DNA of 53,337 nucleotides. It comes from an uncultured Pelagibacteraceae bacterium (GTDB lineage Bacteria > Pseudomonadota > Alphaproteobacteria > Pelagibacterales > Pelagibacteraceae). Under the pieces are notes generated by a model. It searched no databases and was not told where the DNA came from. It saw only the letters and a list, made by a program, of their open reading frames with translations. The stretch is taken from contig CACAIU010000003.1 in assembly GCA_902532645.1 (NCBI GenBank), positions 1 to 53,337 of the forward strand, in the 5' to 3' direction. Every line of letters starts with the position of its first letter. The stretch's first letter is position 1. Positions 35,428 to 44,768 of the stretch are shown piece after piece. The position numbers were made by a program, and so were the translations under genes.

Positions 35428-35978
35428 ACTTTAATTGGTTTAATAAATTCCAATAACATTCTGAATGGTATCAACATTATAATAGCAACTAAAATTTTTA
35501 CTGCTAAATCTCCAAGAGATAAAGTAACCCAAGGTACCCCTGTCGCATAAAATGATATTGAGAAAAATAAAAATGTGTCGACTGTTGATCCAATCAAAGA
35601 TGAAGTAAGTGGTGCAACAAACCACTCTTTTTTTCTTAATCGATCAAAAATTTGAATATCTAACAATTGAGCAGTAATAAAAGCTACCCCTGATCCAATT
35701 GCAATTCTTACAGAAATTAAATCTGCAAAATCAGTTGAGAATAACAATGTAAATATAATTCCTATTAAGAAGCCCAAATATACAATTTGCCTTGCTAATA
35801 ATTTTCCATACGACCTATTTGCTAAATCTGTTATTAAAAAAGCTATTGGGTAACTAAAAGCTCCATAAGTTAAAATCTCATTTAATCCAAAATAATTGAT
35901 TGGAAACTGAACTAAATAATTAGAAGATAGTACAACAACTCCCATCATTATTGACAGAATGATAAATAATTTGTTCAT
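35424..35978 (-). CDS. VUT family / queuosine precursor transporter (YhhQ-like)
   Basis: A 184-residue inner-membrane protein with about six helices. LTYGAFSYPIAFLITDLANRSYG near residues 36-58 and the VAPLTSSLIGSTVDTFLFFS stretch are typical of the YhhQ/VUT family, whose E. coli member imports queuosine precursors. Its start overlaps the L28 stop region by one base. The substrate is inferred from family. Confidence 0.83.
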   Translation of the reverse strand: MNKLFIILSIMMGVVVLSSNYLVQFPINYFGLNEILTYGAFSYPIAFLITDLANRSYGKLLARQIVYLGFLIGIIFTLLFSTDFADLISVRIAIGSGVAFITAQLLDIQIFDRLRKKEWFVAPLTSSLIGSTVDTFLFFSISFYATGVPWVTLSLGDLAVKILVAIIMLIPFRMLLEFIKPIKV

Positions 35979-36289
35979 TAAGCTGATTTAGCTACAGGTT
36001 TCTTTTTAAAAGGGGATTTAATTAAAACTACTTTTTTTAACTTTTTTAATCTAGGAGATAAATTTTTATTTTTTACAGTTTTTAAAAATTCATCAAAACT
36101 ACCTTTTTTGTCAACTGACCTTACGCCTGAGTTACTTACAGTAAGTTTTAAACTTCTTCCGGTAAGCTCACTTGTAAATTTAACTTTTTTTAGGTTGGGT
36201 AAAAATCTTCTTTTAGTCTTATTGTTAGCATGACTAACATTATGACCTTTCATTGGAATTTTACCGGTAAGTTCGCATTTTTTTGACAT
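35978..36289 (-). CDS. rpmB: 50S ribosomal protein L28
   Basis: L28 normally begins MSKKCELTG, which is ATG 36289 here; the track ORF (to 36391) adds 34 spurious residues that overlap pyrD. The 103-residue protein shows [29 protein letters not shown] and the C-terminal lysine-rich helices. A small tail [13 protein letters not shown] extends beyond the usual alphaproteobacterial length. It lies 52 bases after pyrD and may have its own promoter in that gap. Confidence 0.93.
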   Translation of the reverse strand: MSKKCELTGKIPMKGHNVSHANNKTKRRFLPNLKKVKFTSELTGRSLKLTVSNSGVRSVDKKGSFDEFLKTVKNKNLSPRLKKLKKVVLIKSPFKKKPVAKSA

Positions 36290-36341
36290 AATAACAGTGC
36301 CTATATAAGGGGAGATATTGAAGGCGTCAAGTTTAATACAT

Positions 36342-37394
36342 TTAAGAAACAGTTTTATTTCCAACAATTTCTGTAAAATTTTTAACACCATCTCTTATTA
36401 GTAATTCTTTTAGGTCTTTTTTAATCATACCAGCAATATTGGGTCCTTGAAATACCATGCCGGTATACAACTGAACATAGTCTGCTCCTAATAAAAACTT
36501 ATCATAAGCTGCTTTACCTGAGTCAACGCCGCCTACTCCAATTATTTTAATTTTACCTTTAATTAAATTGTAGAACTTACTTATTAAAAGATTTGATTTT
36601 TTTTCAATAGGTTTTCCAGATAAACCACCTTTTTGATGTCTCTGTATATTTTGAAGTGTTTCCCGAGAAGCTTCAGAAGTATTTGAAATTATTATTGCAC
36701 TTATTTCATTTTCTAAAAGTATTTCTGAAATTAATTCAATTTGATTTTCACTAATATCTGGTGAAATCTTTACTGCTATAGGGATTTCAGTTTTTAATTG
36801 TTTTTTTTTCTCTGAGACAGATTTTAATAACTCTTTTAATTTATTCTCTTCATGAAAATTTCTAAGATTTTCAGTATTTGGTGAAGAAATATTAATTGTA
36901 ATATAATCTGCAACTTCAGAAAATTTTTCTAATCCAATTAAATAATCATTCAATCTATCATTAGAATCTTTATTTGGACCTACATTTACACCTAGTATAC
37001 CTAGTTTTTTATTAAATTTTATTCTGTTTAATATTGTATCTGATCCATGGTTATTGAAACCTAACCTATTAATTAATGCTTGATCTTCTACCAATCTAAA
37101 TACTCTTGGTTTTTCATTTCCATATTGTTTTAATGGTGTAACCGTACCTACTTCAACAAATCCAAAACCCAATTTAAATAAAGGGTTGTATACCTCAGCA
37201 TTTTTATCAAAACCTGCCGCAATTCCTATAGGGTTATCAAGATGTTGATTAAATAATTTAGTTTTTAAAACAGGATCATTTTTATTTTCATCAAATATAT
37301 TTGAAACTAAATTGAGTTTAAGTGATTGAATTGCTAAAAAATGTGCTCTTTCAGGATCTATTTTAAATATTAATGATCTTAAATTTGAATACAT
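36342..37394 (-). CDS. pyrD: Dihydroorotate dehydrogenase (quinone), class 2
   Basis: A 350-residue FMN enzyme. It has the N-terminal membrane-association helix of class 2 ([17 protein letters not shown]), [40 protein letters not shown] and the C-terminal [10 protein letters not shown] and [12 protein letters not shown]. It oxidises dihydroorotate with ubiquinone in pyrimidine synthesis. It overlaps the LysRS stop by one base. Confidence 0.95.
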   Translation of the reverse strand: MYSNLRSLIFKIDPERAHFLAIQSLKLNLVSNIFDENKNDPVLKTKLFNQHLDNPIGIAAGFDKNAEVYNPLFKLGFGFVEVGTVTPLKQYGNEKPRVFRLVEDQALINRLGFNNHGSDTILNRIKFNKKLGILGVNVGPNKDSNDRLNDYLIGLEKFSEVADYITINISSPNTENLRNFHEENKLKELLKSVSEKKKQLKTEIPIAVKISPDISENQIELISEILLENEISAIIISNTSEASRETLQNIQRHQKGGLSGKPIEKKSNLLISKFYNLIKGKIKIIGVGGVDSGKAAYDKFLLGADYVQLYTGMVFQGPNIAGMIKKDLKELLIRDGVKNFTEIVGNKTVS

Positions 37395-38956
37395 TATTTC
37401 AATTTACTAATTATCAACTCTTTTGTTTCGTTAACACCAAAAAAACTTATAAAAAAACCCATTCTAGGTCCATTTTCATCTCCAAATACCACTTCATAAA
37501 TTAATTTAAACCAATCTCTTAAGTTTTCTGAATACCCATTTTCTTTACCTGTTGAATATATTAATGTTTGTATATCCTCAGGAGACATCTGGTCATTACA
37601 TTGTTCTAAAGTTTTAACTAAAGCTTGTAGAGCTAATTTTTCATTTTCAGATGGATTTTTATATTTTTTTTGAGCCTTAATAACATCATTAAAATACTTG
37701 ATTGCATAACCAACTAGTCCATCAAAAATTGGAAAGTTTTTTTCATGAATATTAGATTTATATTTTTTAACAAACTTCCATAATAAATCTTTGTTATCAG
37801 CATTGCTTGTCTCAACTAAATTCAACAACATAGAAAAAGACATAATCATTTCTTCTTTTGGAATATTGCCATTATGAACATGCCAAACAGGATTCATTAC
37901 CAATTGTTGTTCTGTTTGTTTTTTTGATTTTTCAATATTATCAAGGTACTCATCTACAGCTTTTGGCACTATTTCATTATAAAGTTTTTTTGCTCTTTTT
38001 GGATTTTGATACATGTATAAGGATAAGCTTTCAGGTGAGGCATATTTTAACCACTGGTCGATGGTAATACCATTTCCTTTAGATTTTGAAATTTTTTCAC
38101 CCTTTTCATCAAGAAATAATTCATAAGCAAATCCAGATGGATGTTTTTTACCAATTAAATTTATAATTTTAGTTGATAAAATTGCACTCTCAATAAGGTC
38201 TTTCCCATACATTTCAAAATCTATATCTAGAGCATACCATCTCATTGCCCAATCAACTTTCCATTGTAATTTACAATTTCCATCCAAAATACTAGATTCT
38301 AATTTTTTACCCTTATTATCAAAAATTATTTTAGAATTTTTTTTATCAATTTCTATAACTGGAATTTCGAGAACATGACCTGTATCTGGACAAATAGGTA
38401 AAAAAGGACAGTAAGTTTTTTGACGTTCTTTACCTAAAGTTGGAAGTATAATATTCATTATACCATCATAATTTTCTAAAATAATTTTTAAAGTTGGGTT
38501 GAAAAAACCACCTTTGTATAAAGATGTTGAGCTTTTAAAGCTGTATTTAAAATTAAAACTATTTAAAAAATCTTTTAACATTTCATTATTATGTTCTCCA
38601 AAACTTGCAAATTTTTCAAATGGATCTGGAACTTGTGTTAATGGTTTATGTAGATTTTTATTTAGCAATTCCTGGTTAGGAACATTATCAGGAACTTTTC
38701 TTAGACCATCCATATCATCAGAGAAAGTAATTATTTCTGCTGGTAAATCTGTAAGTTGCTTTAAAGCATTAACCATCATTGAGGTCCTTGCAACTTCTCC
38801 AAATGTTCCAATATGAGGAAGTCCACTTGGGCCATATCCTGTTTGAAGAGTAATTTTACCTTTTTTATCAATAAATGATTTTCTCTCACGAAGCATTTTT
38901 TTTGCTTCAACGAAAGGCCAAGCACTTGTTTTGTCTAAAATTTCTTTTTTAATCAC
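37394..38956 (-). CDS. lysK: Lysyl-tRNA synthetase, class I
   Basis: A 520-residue class I synthetase with the HIGH-like GPSGLPHIGTFGEVARTS near residue 43 and KISKSKGNGI as KMSKS motif. The class I LysRS replaces the usual class II enzyme in many alphaproteobacteria and archaea. It charges tRNA-Lys. First gene of a leftward group with pyrD, rpmB and the VUT transporter. Confidence 0.94.
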   Translation of the reverse strand: MIKKEILDKTSAWPFVEAKKMLRERKSFIDKKGKITLQTGYGPSGLPHIGTFGEVARTSMMVNALKQLTDLPAEIITFSDDMDGLRKVPDNVPNQELLNKNLHKPLTQVPDPFEKFASFGEHNNEMLKDFLNSFNFKYSFKSSTSLYKGGFFNPTLKIILENYDGIMNIILPTLGKERQKTYCPFLPICPDTGHVLEIPVIEIDKKNSKIIFDNKGKKLESSILDGNCKLQWKVDWAMRWYALDIDFEMYGKDLIESAILSTKIINLIGKKHPSGFAYELFLDEKGEKISKSKGNGITIDQWLKYASPESLSLYMYQNPKRAKKLYNEIVPKAVDEYLDNIEKSKKQTEQQLVMNPVWHVHNGNIPKEEMIMSFSMLLNLVETSNADNKDLLWKFVKKYKSNIHEKNFPIFDGLVGYAIKYFNDVIKAQKKYKNPSENEKLALQALVKTLEQCNDQMSPEDIQTLIYSTGKENGYSENLRDWFKLIYEVVFGDENGPRMGFFISFFGVNETKELIISKLK

Positions 38957-39047
38957 GAATATATCTTTTATAAAAATCTTAAATTGGCGATTTTATTAAT
39001 TCTTATAGAGTTGAAATTTATTTACCATAAAATAATGTTCTTTCAAA
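38957..39047. other. Divergent lysK-trkH intergenic region
   Basis: A 91-base A/T-rich gap between divergent genes. On the plus strand TTGAAA with a TAATGT hexamer 16 bases later lies just before the trkH ATG, a possible but weak promoter. No hairpin terminator or RNA gene is evident. Confidence 0.35.
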
Positions 39048-40487
39048 ATGTCTAATTATAAAACTGTTTTTTTTACACTAGGAATTTTGCAAATAATTTT
39101 AGGGATCTCAATGTTCATCCCTATAATTGCTCAATTTATTTATTCAGAAATAGATTCATCATTTTTTGGTGCATCTATTGTTACTATAATTTTTGGATCA
39201 TTATTTTTTCTTTCAAATCTAGACCACAACAAAAAATTAAATTTGCAACAAGCATTTTTATTAACTGCCTTGTCATGGTTAAGTATTGCTATTTTTGGAT
39301 CTTTACCATTTATATTTTCGACTATTGAACTTTCAATTACTGATGCTTTTTTTGAGAGTATGTCTGGTATTACAACAACTGGATCAACAATTATTTCTGA
39401 CTTAGAGAATACACCAAAAGGTATTCTATTATGGAGAGCAATACTTCAATGGTTGGGGGGTATTGGTATAATTGTTATGGCAATTACCCTGATGCCTATA
39501 ATGAATGTTGGTGGAATGCAATTATTTAAAATTTCTAGCAACGACTCATCTGAAAAAATTCTTCCTAAATCAAAAGAAATAGCTTTAAGACTTATTTATA
39601 TTTATTCAGGCCTAACTGCTCTTTGTGCATTATCATATTGGGTATTTGGAATGGGAAAATTTGATAGTTTAACTCATTCTATGACTACCATAGCTACAGG
39701 TGGATTTTCTAATTATAATCAATCTATCGGATATTTTGACAGTGTTCTTATAGAAATATCATCGATGATTTTTATAATTTTAGGAAGTATTCCATTTATT
39801 GCATATATTAAATTTATTAGTGGTAATAAAAAAATATTTTTAAACGATATTCAAATCAGAACATTTATTAAGATAATAATTATAAGTATTATTATATTAT
39901 CAATTTATTTATTATTTAATAATAACGGAAACTTTAGTTTAAGATCTATTTTTTTTAATACGATTTCAATATTGACTGGAACAGGTTATGTAAATGCTGA
40001 ATTTGATGGTTGGGGAAGCTTTCCTATAACAATATTTCTTGCATTAATGTTTATTGGGGGCTGTGCTGGATCAACTGCTTGTGGAGTCAAAATTTTTAGA
40101 ATTCAAATTCTATATTTATTTATATTAAATCAATTAAAAAAAATTATATATCCCAAGGGAATATTTGTAATTAAATACGATCAAGGATCTGTTGATGATA
40201 AATTTATTGCATCAATAATTTCATTTATTTATTTTTACTTTGTTATTTTTTTTATTTTAGCTGCATTATTATCATTAACTGGTCTTGATTTTATAACTGC
40301 TATCTCTGGAGCAGCAACATCAATATCAAATGTTGGTCCAGGTTTAGGTCCTATAATAGGACCTAATGGAGATTTTTCATCTTTGCCCGATATTTCTAAA
40401 TGGATCTTAACTGTAGGCATGATTTTAGGTAGACTTGAGTTGTTTGCAATATTAGTATTGTTCTTACCATCTTTTTGGAGAAATTAA
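39048..40487 (+). CDS. trkH: TrkH-type potassium uptake protein
   Basis: A 479-residue membrane protein of the SKT superfamily with four M1-P-M2-like repeats; pore segments are recognisable at SMSGITTTGSTI, MTTIATGGFSNYN, ILTGTGYVNAEF and AATSISNVGPGLGP. WLGGIGIIVMAITLMP is the strong TrkH marker. It carries K+ inward with Na+ or H+ coupling. TrkA, its cytoplasmic gate, is not in the window. Two bases after its stop the next gene starts. Confidence 0.92.
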   Translation: MSNYKTVFFTLGILQIILGISMFIPIIAQFIYSEIDSSFFGASIVTIIFGSLFFLSNLDHNKKLNLQQAFLLTALSWLSIAIFGSLPFIFSTIELSITDAFFESMSGITTTGSTIISDLENTPKGILLWRAILQWLGGIGIIVMAITLMPIMNVGGMQLFKISSNDSSEKILPKSKEIALRLIYIYSGLTALCALSYWVFGMGKFDSLTHSMTTIATGGFSNYNQSIGYFDSVLIEISSMIFIILGSIPFIAYIKFISGNKKIFLNDIQIRTFIKIIIISIIILSIYLLFNNNGNFSLRSIFFNTISILTGTGYVNAEFDGWGSFPITIFLALMFIGGCAGSTACGVKIFRIQILYLFILNQLKKIIYPKGIFVIKYDQGSVDDKFIASIISFIYFYFVIFFILAALLSLTGLDFITAISGAATSISNVGPGLGPIIGPNGDFSSLPDISKWILTVGMILGRLELFAILVLFLPSFWRN

Positions 40488-40489
40488 TT

Positions 40490-41866
40490 ATGTCTGAAAC
40501 AAATAAACAAACATGGCTTGATTCTCTTTCGGTTTATAAAGATATTCGAATGGTAAGAATTCTTTTATTAGGTGCAATAAGTGGTTTCCCCTGGGTATTA
40601 ATTGCAAGCAGTTTGAGTCTTTGGCTTAAAGAAGAAGGTCTTAGTAGATCAACAATTGGATGGGCAGGTTTAATTTTTGGAGTATACGCTTTCAATTATT
40701 TATGGGCTCCCATTATAGATAGAATTCAAATTCCAATACTAACAAAAAAATTAGGCCATAGAAGAGGCTGGATAGTTTTGATGCAATTAATTATTTTGTT
40801 AAGTCTTGTTGTTTGGAGTGTGATTAATCCAACTGAAAATTTAGCTTTGTTGATTACTGTAGGTTTAATAATTGCTATTGCGTCCGCAACCCAAGATATA
40901 ACTGTAGATGCATTAAGAATTGAACAGATAAATGAAAATGAGGGAAAATCAATGGCTGCTGGTGCAGCTATGGCTGTTGTTGGTTGGTGGACAGGTTATA
41001 AATTAGGTGGAGTTGTTGCTTTATTCACAGCAGAATTTTTTGAAAACCTAGGGGTAACTGACTACTGGCAGGCTACTTTTTTAATTTTAGGTATTTTAAT
41101 AATTTTAATGAATATTGGATTAATGTTTGTTCATGAACCTATAGAAACAAATAGACAAGCAAAACAAAGAGAAACAGATAAATTGATTGAAGGAAAATTT
41201 GGATCTAGCAATATAATTACAAACTTTATCGCGTATATTACAGGAACTATAGGTGGACCTATTATTAGTTTTTTTAGAAAAAATGGTTTTGCTATTGCAG
41301 CTGGAATTTTAGGATTTGTTTTTTTGTTTAAAATAGGCGAGGCATTTATGGGAAGAATGTCTATTGTTTTTTATAAAGAAATTGGATTCTCCAAAGGTCA
41401 AATTGCGATTTATTCAAAAGGACTTGGTTGGATAACAACAGTTGTATTTACTTTGTTGGGTGGTGTAATGGCTATGAGAGCTGGAACAATTAAAACTATG
41501 TTCTTTGCGGGAGGGTTAATGGCTGTAACCAATCTTTTATTTGCAGTTTTAGCATGGACTGGAAAATCAGAAATTTTATTTGCAATTGCGGTAATAGCTG
41601 ACGATATCACAGCAGCTTTTGCAACTGTAGCATTTGTTGCATTCATATCATTACTAGTTGATAGAACTTATACAGCCACACAGTACGCATTACTTGCTTC
41701 TATTGGTACTGCTGGTCGTACTACCCTGGCCTCATCATCAGGAGCTTTAGTTGACTGGTTAAATGGAGATTGGGGAACATTTTTTGTTTTAACGACTATT
41801 ATGGTGATACCGTCGTTGATTTGTTTGTGGTTAATTAAAAACAAAATTAAAATTGGTGCAAAATAA
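40490..41866 (+). CDS. AmpG-like MFS permease
   Basis: The start is ATG 40490 (MSETNK), nine bases after GGAG; the track start TTG 40475 overlaps that site. The 458-residue protein has about twelve helices. ISGFPWVLIASSLSLWL, AFNYLWAPIIDR and HRRGWIVLMQ match the pattern SGLP, FLW-P--DR, RRGW of AmpG, the inner-membrane importer of anhydromuropeptides. The following gene encodes an NlpC/P60 peptidase whose start lies inside its 3' end, in keeping with murein recycling. Other MFS substrates cannot be excluded. Confidence 0.82.
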   Translation: MSETNKQTWLDSLSVYKDIRMVRILLLGAISGFPWVLIASSLSLWLKEEGLSRSTIGWAGLIFGVYAFNYLWAPIIDRIQIPILTKKLGHRRGWIVLMQLIILLSLVVWSVINPTENLALLITVGLIIAIASATQDITVDALRIEQINENEGKSMAAGAAMAVVGWWTGYKLGGVVALFTAEFFENLGVTDYWQATFLILGILIILMNIGLMFVHEPIETNRQAKQRETDKLIEGKFGSSNIITNFIAYITGTIGGPIISFFRKNGFAIAAGILGFVFLFKIGEAFMGRMSIVFYKEIGFSKGQIAIYSKGLGWITTVVFTLLGGVMAMRAGTIKTMFFAGGLMAVTNLLFAVLAWTGKSEILFAIAVIADDITAAFATVAFVAFISLLVDRTYTATQYALLASIGTAGRTTLASSSGALVDWLNGDWGTFFVLTTIMVIPSLICLWLIKNKIKIGAK

Positions 41867-42602
41867 TTTTTACTTCATAGGTAATTTTTCGAATATTTAC
41901 AAAAATCCTTCGAGAAGATCTGAGGTAACCTCACAAATTATATATGGTGAAAAATTCAAAATTTTAGCAAAAAATAAAAATTGGATAAAAATTAAAACTT
42001 TATTTGATAATTATGAGGGGTTTATAAAAAATTCAAAATACATAGAAAAATTTAGCCCTAATTATAAAGTTTGTTCACTAAAAGCGAAGATTTTTAAAAA
42101 ACCTGGAATTGGAACTAACGGTTGGCTTCCACTTGCATCAAAATTGTCTGTATTTGAGCAAAATAAGAATTTCGTAAAAATTGAAAAAAATAAATGGATT
42201 AAAAAAACAGATATTAAAAAATTAAATCATAAAGAAAATAATTTTACAAAAATATTTAAAAAATTTCTAAATGTAAAATATGTATGGGGTGGAAAAACAT
42301 TTCAAGGTGTTGATTGCTCAGCCTTATTACAAATATTTTTTTGTTATAATAATTCGTTTTATCCAAGAGATACAAAAGATCAGATCAAATATACAAAAAA
42401 GAATTCAAAAAAAAGACAATTTAAAAAGGGAGACATTATTTTTTGGAAAGGTCATGTTGCTATGTGTTTAAATTCTAAACAACTAATTCATGCTTATGGT
42501 CCAGAAAGAAAAGTAATTATTATGCCAATTATAGAAACAATTAATAGAATTCAAAAAACTGCCAAGCTAAAAGTAAAAAAAGTATCTAGGATAAAATATT
42601 AA
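41853..42602 (+). CDS. NlpC/P60 peptidase with N-terminal SH3 domains, no export signal
   Basis: A 249-residue protein. Two bacterial SH3-like domains occupy about residues 5-125, and the NlpC/P60 domain follows with the catalytic cysteine in QGVDCSALLQ and histidine in KGHVAMCL; HAYGP supplies the third site. There is no signal peptide, so it should act in the cytoplasm, like YkfC-type peptidases that cut recycled murein peptides. The start is TTG 41853 or GTG 41856, both inside the AmpG-like gene. It overlaps the convergent tyrosine-pathway gene by four bases. Confidence 0.82.
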   Translation: MVQNNFYFIGNFSNIYKNPSRRSEVTSQIIYGEKFKILAKNKNWIKIKTLFDNYEGFIKNSKYIEKFSPNYKVCSLKAKIFKKPGIGTNGWLPLASKLSVFEQNKNFVKIEKNKWIKKTDIKKLNHKENNFTKIFKKFLNVKYVWGGKTFQGVDCSALLQIFFCYNNSFYPRDTKDQIKYTKKNSKKRQFKKGDIIFWKGHVAMCLNSKQLIHAYGPERKVIIMPIIETINRIQKTAKLKVKKVSRIKY

Positions 42603-43495
42603 CTTCTTCCAAAGTCAGGCTTATCAATATCTTGTTTCAATTTAATGATTTTTGACCTTACTTTTTTAGTCTGAATAAGTTTATTTACAATAGACTTATT
42701 ATTTTTTGAATTAATATCTTTTTTAAATTGATTTAAATTTTTAATAAATAAATCAATTGCTTTTGAAATATTATTTTTATTATTAAAAAAAATATCTCTC
42801 CACATGATTTCATTTGATGCTGCAATCCTAGAAAAATCTCTTAATCCACCAGCGCTATATTTGATTAGCTTATAATTTTGTTTTTTTTCAAAATCTTGTG
42901 CAGATTTCACCAAATTATATGCAATTAAGTGTGGTAAATGACTAGTAATAGAAAAGATTTTGTCATGTTTTTCAGCGCTCATAACAACTACTTTTGCTCC
43001 AATTTTTTTCCAAAACTTAGTCAGAATATTTATAGTATTTTTTTTAATATTTTTTTCTTTTATTATTATACACCATCTATCAGTGAACATATTTTCTTTA
43101 CCATGCTCTGGTCCACTGACCTCCGATCCAGCTATTGGGTGACTTTGAACCCAATGAATACCTTTCTTTAAAAATTTATTTATAATTTTAGAAGTTTCAA
43201 TTTTTGAAGAACCAATATCTGTAATTAATGTTTTTGATGGTATAAAATTATTAATCTTTAAAATAATATTTTTGTATTCACTCATTGGTGTACAAAAGAT
43301 GATTAGGTCAGAATTACTTACACCTTCTTTTAATGATTTAACAATTGTTCCGGGTAATTTTAATCTTTTTATTTTAGCAATATTAGATTTTGATTTTTCG
43401 TAAATAAATATTTTTTTTGCTATTTTTTTTTTACTAATACACCTTAATAAAGACGAACCTAACAATCCACAGCCAATAATTAAAATATTTTTCAT
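42599..43495 (-). CDS. tyrC: Prephenate/arogenate dehydrogenase
   Basis: A 298-residue NAD(P) dehydrogenase with the Rossmann loop IIGCGLLGSSLLR, then CTPMSEY, TDIGSSK and WVQSHPIAGSEVSGPEHG, the core of the TyrA family. It oxidises prephenate or arogenate in tyrosine synthesis. It overlaps hisC by four bases and is translated with it; the pairing suggests HisC also serves aromatic transamination. Confidence 0.9.
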   Translation of the reverse strand: MKNILIIGCGLLGSSLLRCISKKKIAKKIFIYEKSKSNIAKIKRLKLPGTIVKSLKEGVSNSDLIIFCTPMSEYKNIILKINNFIPSKTLITDIGSSKIETSKIINKFLKKGIHWVQSHPIAGSEVSGPEHGKENMFTDRWCIIIKEKNIKKNTINILTKFWKKIGAKVVVMSAEKHDKIFSITSHLPHLIAYNLVKSAQDFEKKQNYKLIKYSAGGLRDFSRIAASNEIMWRDIFFNNKNNISKAIDLFIKNLNQFKKDINSKNNKSIVNKLIQTKKVRSKIIKLKQDIDKPDFGRS

Positions 43496-44577
43496 TTTTT
43501 CAATACTTGTTTAATAACACTCATAAACTTTAAGTTTTCCTTTTTAGATCCAATAGTTAACCTTAATTTATTCTTTATATGATAACCATCTTCTGTTGAT
43601 CTTAAAATAATTCCCTTATTTTTAAGATTTTTATATAAAAATTTTGCTGAATACCTGCATTTTTCAAAATTTAGTAACAAAAAATTTGCTGAAACTGAAT
43701 TTGAAAAAATATTATATGTCTCGAGAAATTTTTTAATTTTTCTAGAATATAATAAATTATGTCTAATCGATTTATTTATAAAAGATTTATCCTTCAGTGA
43801 CTCAATGGCAGCTAATTGAGCAATACCATTTACATTAAATGGTGGTTTTATAATGTTTAGTGCATTCACTATTTTTTTTGATCCATATCCCCAACCTACT
43901 CTCAGAGAAGCTAATCCAAACATTTTAGAAAAAGTTCTAAGGATGAAAACATTGTCTTTATTCTTGAACAAATCTAACCCTGAGGAATAATCTTTATTTT
44001 TCATATATTCCGCATAAGCATCATCAATAACTAATAAAATTCTTTTATTTAATCTTTTTCTTAATTCTAAAACCTCTTTTTTATTTAAGTAAGTTCCTGT
44101 TGGATTGTTTGGGTTGGCTATAAAGACGATTTTAGTTTTTTTTGTTATTTTTTTTATAATTTCATTTACTGAAACTTTAAAATTAATTTCTTTTGCAAAT
44201 ACAACTTTTGCACCAACAATTTTTGAGTAAATTCTGTACATTAAAAAACTATACTCAGGTACTACAACCTCATCTTTCGGGTTTAAAAACAACTGACAGA
44301 GCATTTGAATAACTTCATCTGAACCTGCTCCACAAATAATTTTCTCAGAATTACACTTACAAGCTTTAGATATCGCTTTTCTTAAATTTTGAGATTTTCC
44401 ATCTGGATATTTATCTAAATTCAGATTTTTATTTGATATTATTTTCTTTGCTTTAGGGCTCATACCTAAAGCAGACTCATTGGCAGAAAGCTTAATTACT
44501 TTCTTAAGTTTCTTAACTTTTGATTTGCCAGGCTTATAAGCCTCAATATTAAATTTTTTGAAATTTGGAGTTATCAT
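43492..44577 (-). CDS. hisC: Histidinol-phosphate/aromatic aminotransferase
   Basis: A 361-residue class II PLP aminotransferase. LSANESALGMSPKA, GAGSDEVIQML, NPNNPTGTYL, IDDAYAEYM and the PLP lysine in RTFSKMFGLASLRVGWG are all present. It makes histidinol phosphate and may also convert prephenate or aromatic keto acids, given its place before tyrC. The start ATG 44577 is 191 bases from the divergent metX. Confidence 0.9.
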   Translation of the reverse strand: MITPNFKKFNIEAYKPGKSKVKKLKKVIKLSANESALGMSPKAKKIISNKNLNLDKYPDGKSQNLRKAISKACKCNSEKIICGAGSDEVIQMLCQLFLNPKDEVVVPEYSFLMYRIYSKIVGAKVVFAKEINFKVSVNEIIKKITKKTKIVFIANPNNPTGTYLNKKEVLELRKRLNKRILLVIDDAYAEYMKNKDYSSGLDLFKNKDNVFILRTFSKMFGLASLRVGWGYGSKKIVNALNIIKPPFNVNGIAQLAAIESLKDKSFINKSIRHNLLYSRKIKKFLETYNIFSNSVSANFLLLNFEKCRYSAKFLYKNLKNKGIILRSTEDGYHIKNKLRLTIGSKKENLKFMSVIKQVLKK

Positions 44578-44594
44578 TTTTTTTAATTTATGTG

Positions 44595-44628
44595 CTCTTT
44601 ATAGATAAAATTACAAAATTTTATAGAG
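44595..44628. repeat. Dyad symmetry upstream of hisC
   Basis: ATAAAATT at 44605-44612 and AATTTTAT at 44617-44624 form a perfect eight-pair inverted repeat around ACAA; CTCT and AGAG flank it and can add a further four pairs. It lies between the hisC start and the metX promoter. It may be an operator or a leader hairpin of hisC; no T run follows on either strand, so it is not a clear terminator. Confidence 0.45.
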
Positions 44629-44650
44629 AATAAGAGGATTTTTTAAAAAA

Positions 44651-44679
44651 TTGACATAATAAATAAGTTCTAGTAAAAA
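44651..44679 (+). promoter_or_regulatory. Candidate promoter of metX riboswitch transcript
   Basis: A perfect TTGACA at 44651-44656 is followed at 17 bases by TAAAAA (44674-44679) or at 14 bases by TAGTAA. The start of transcription would fall next to the first base of the SAM-II stem at 44683, as expected for a short leader. The -10 is weak, so the exact hexamer is uncertain. Confidence 0.55.
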
Positions 44680-44682
44680 ATT

Positions 44683-44732
44683 TATGCGCTGATTTAACTG
44701 AATTGCGAGCGCATAAAAAAAACCGCTAAAAT
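44683..44732 (+). ncRNA. SAM-II riboswitch
   Basis: TATGCGCT (44683-44690) pairs with AGCGCATA (44708-44715) as P1. The loop GATTTAACTGAATTGCG matches the conserved SAM-II loop (GAUUUAAC-GUAUUGC), and CGCTAAA (44724-44730) is the conserved 3' strand that forms the pseudoknot, its CGC facing GCG in the loop. SAM-II elements control metX and metA in alphaproteobacteria and lower expression when S-adenosylmethionine is abundant. Here it lies 37 bases before the metX ATG. Unlike classical examples, no AAGGG ribosome binding site follows the pseudoknot; instead TAG and T8 come next. Confidence 0.9.
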
Positions 44733-44768
44733 AGTTTTTTTTCTCACAATTCAAAACAGCCTAAAGCT

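Noticed and set aside
36290-36391. N-terminal extension of L28 in the track ORF
   Set aside because: L28 proteins begin MSKKCELTG; the extension overlaps pyrD and has no conservation I recognise.
38499-38816. ORF of 105 residues antisense to lysyl-tRNA synthetase
   Set aside because: Shadow of a conserved gene with no independent features.
44721-44743. Stand-alone terminator for the upstream region
   Set aside because: The A8/T8 stem contains only one or two G-C pairs and overlaps the SAM-II pseudoknot strand, so it is treated as part of the riboswitch question.
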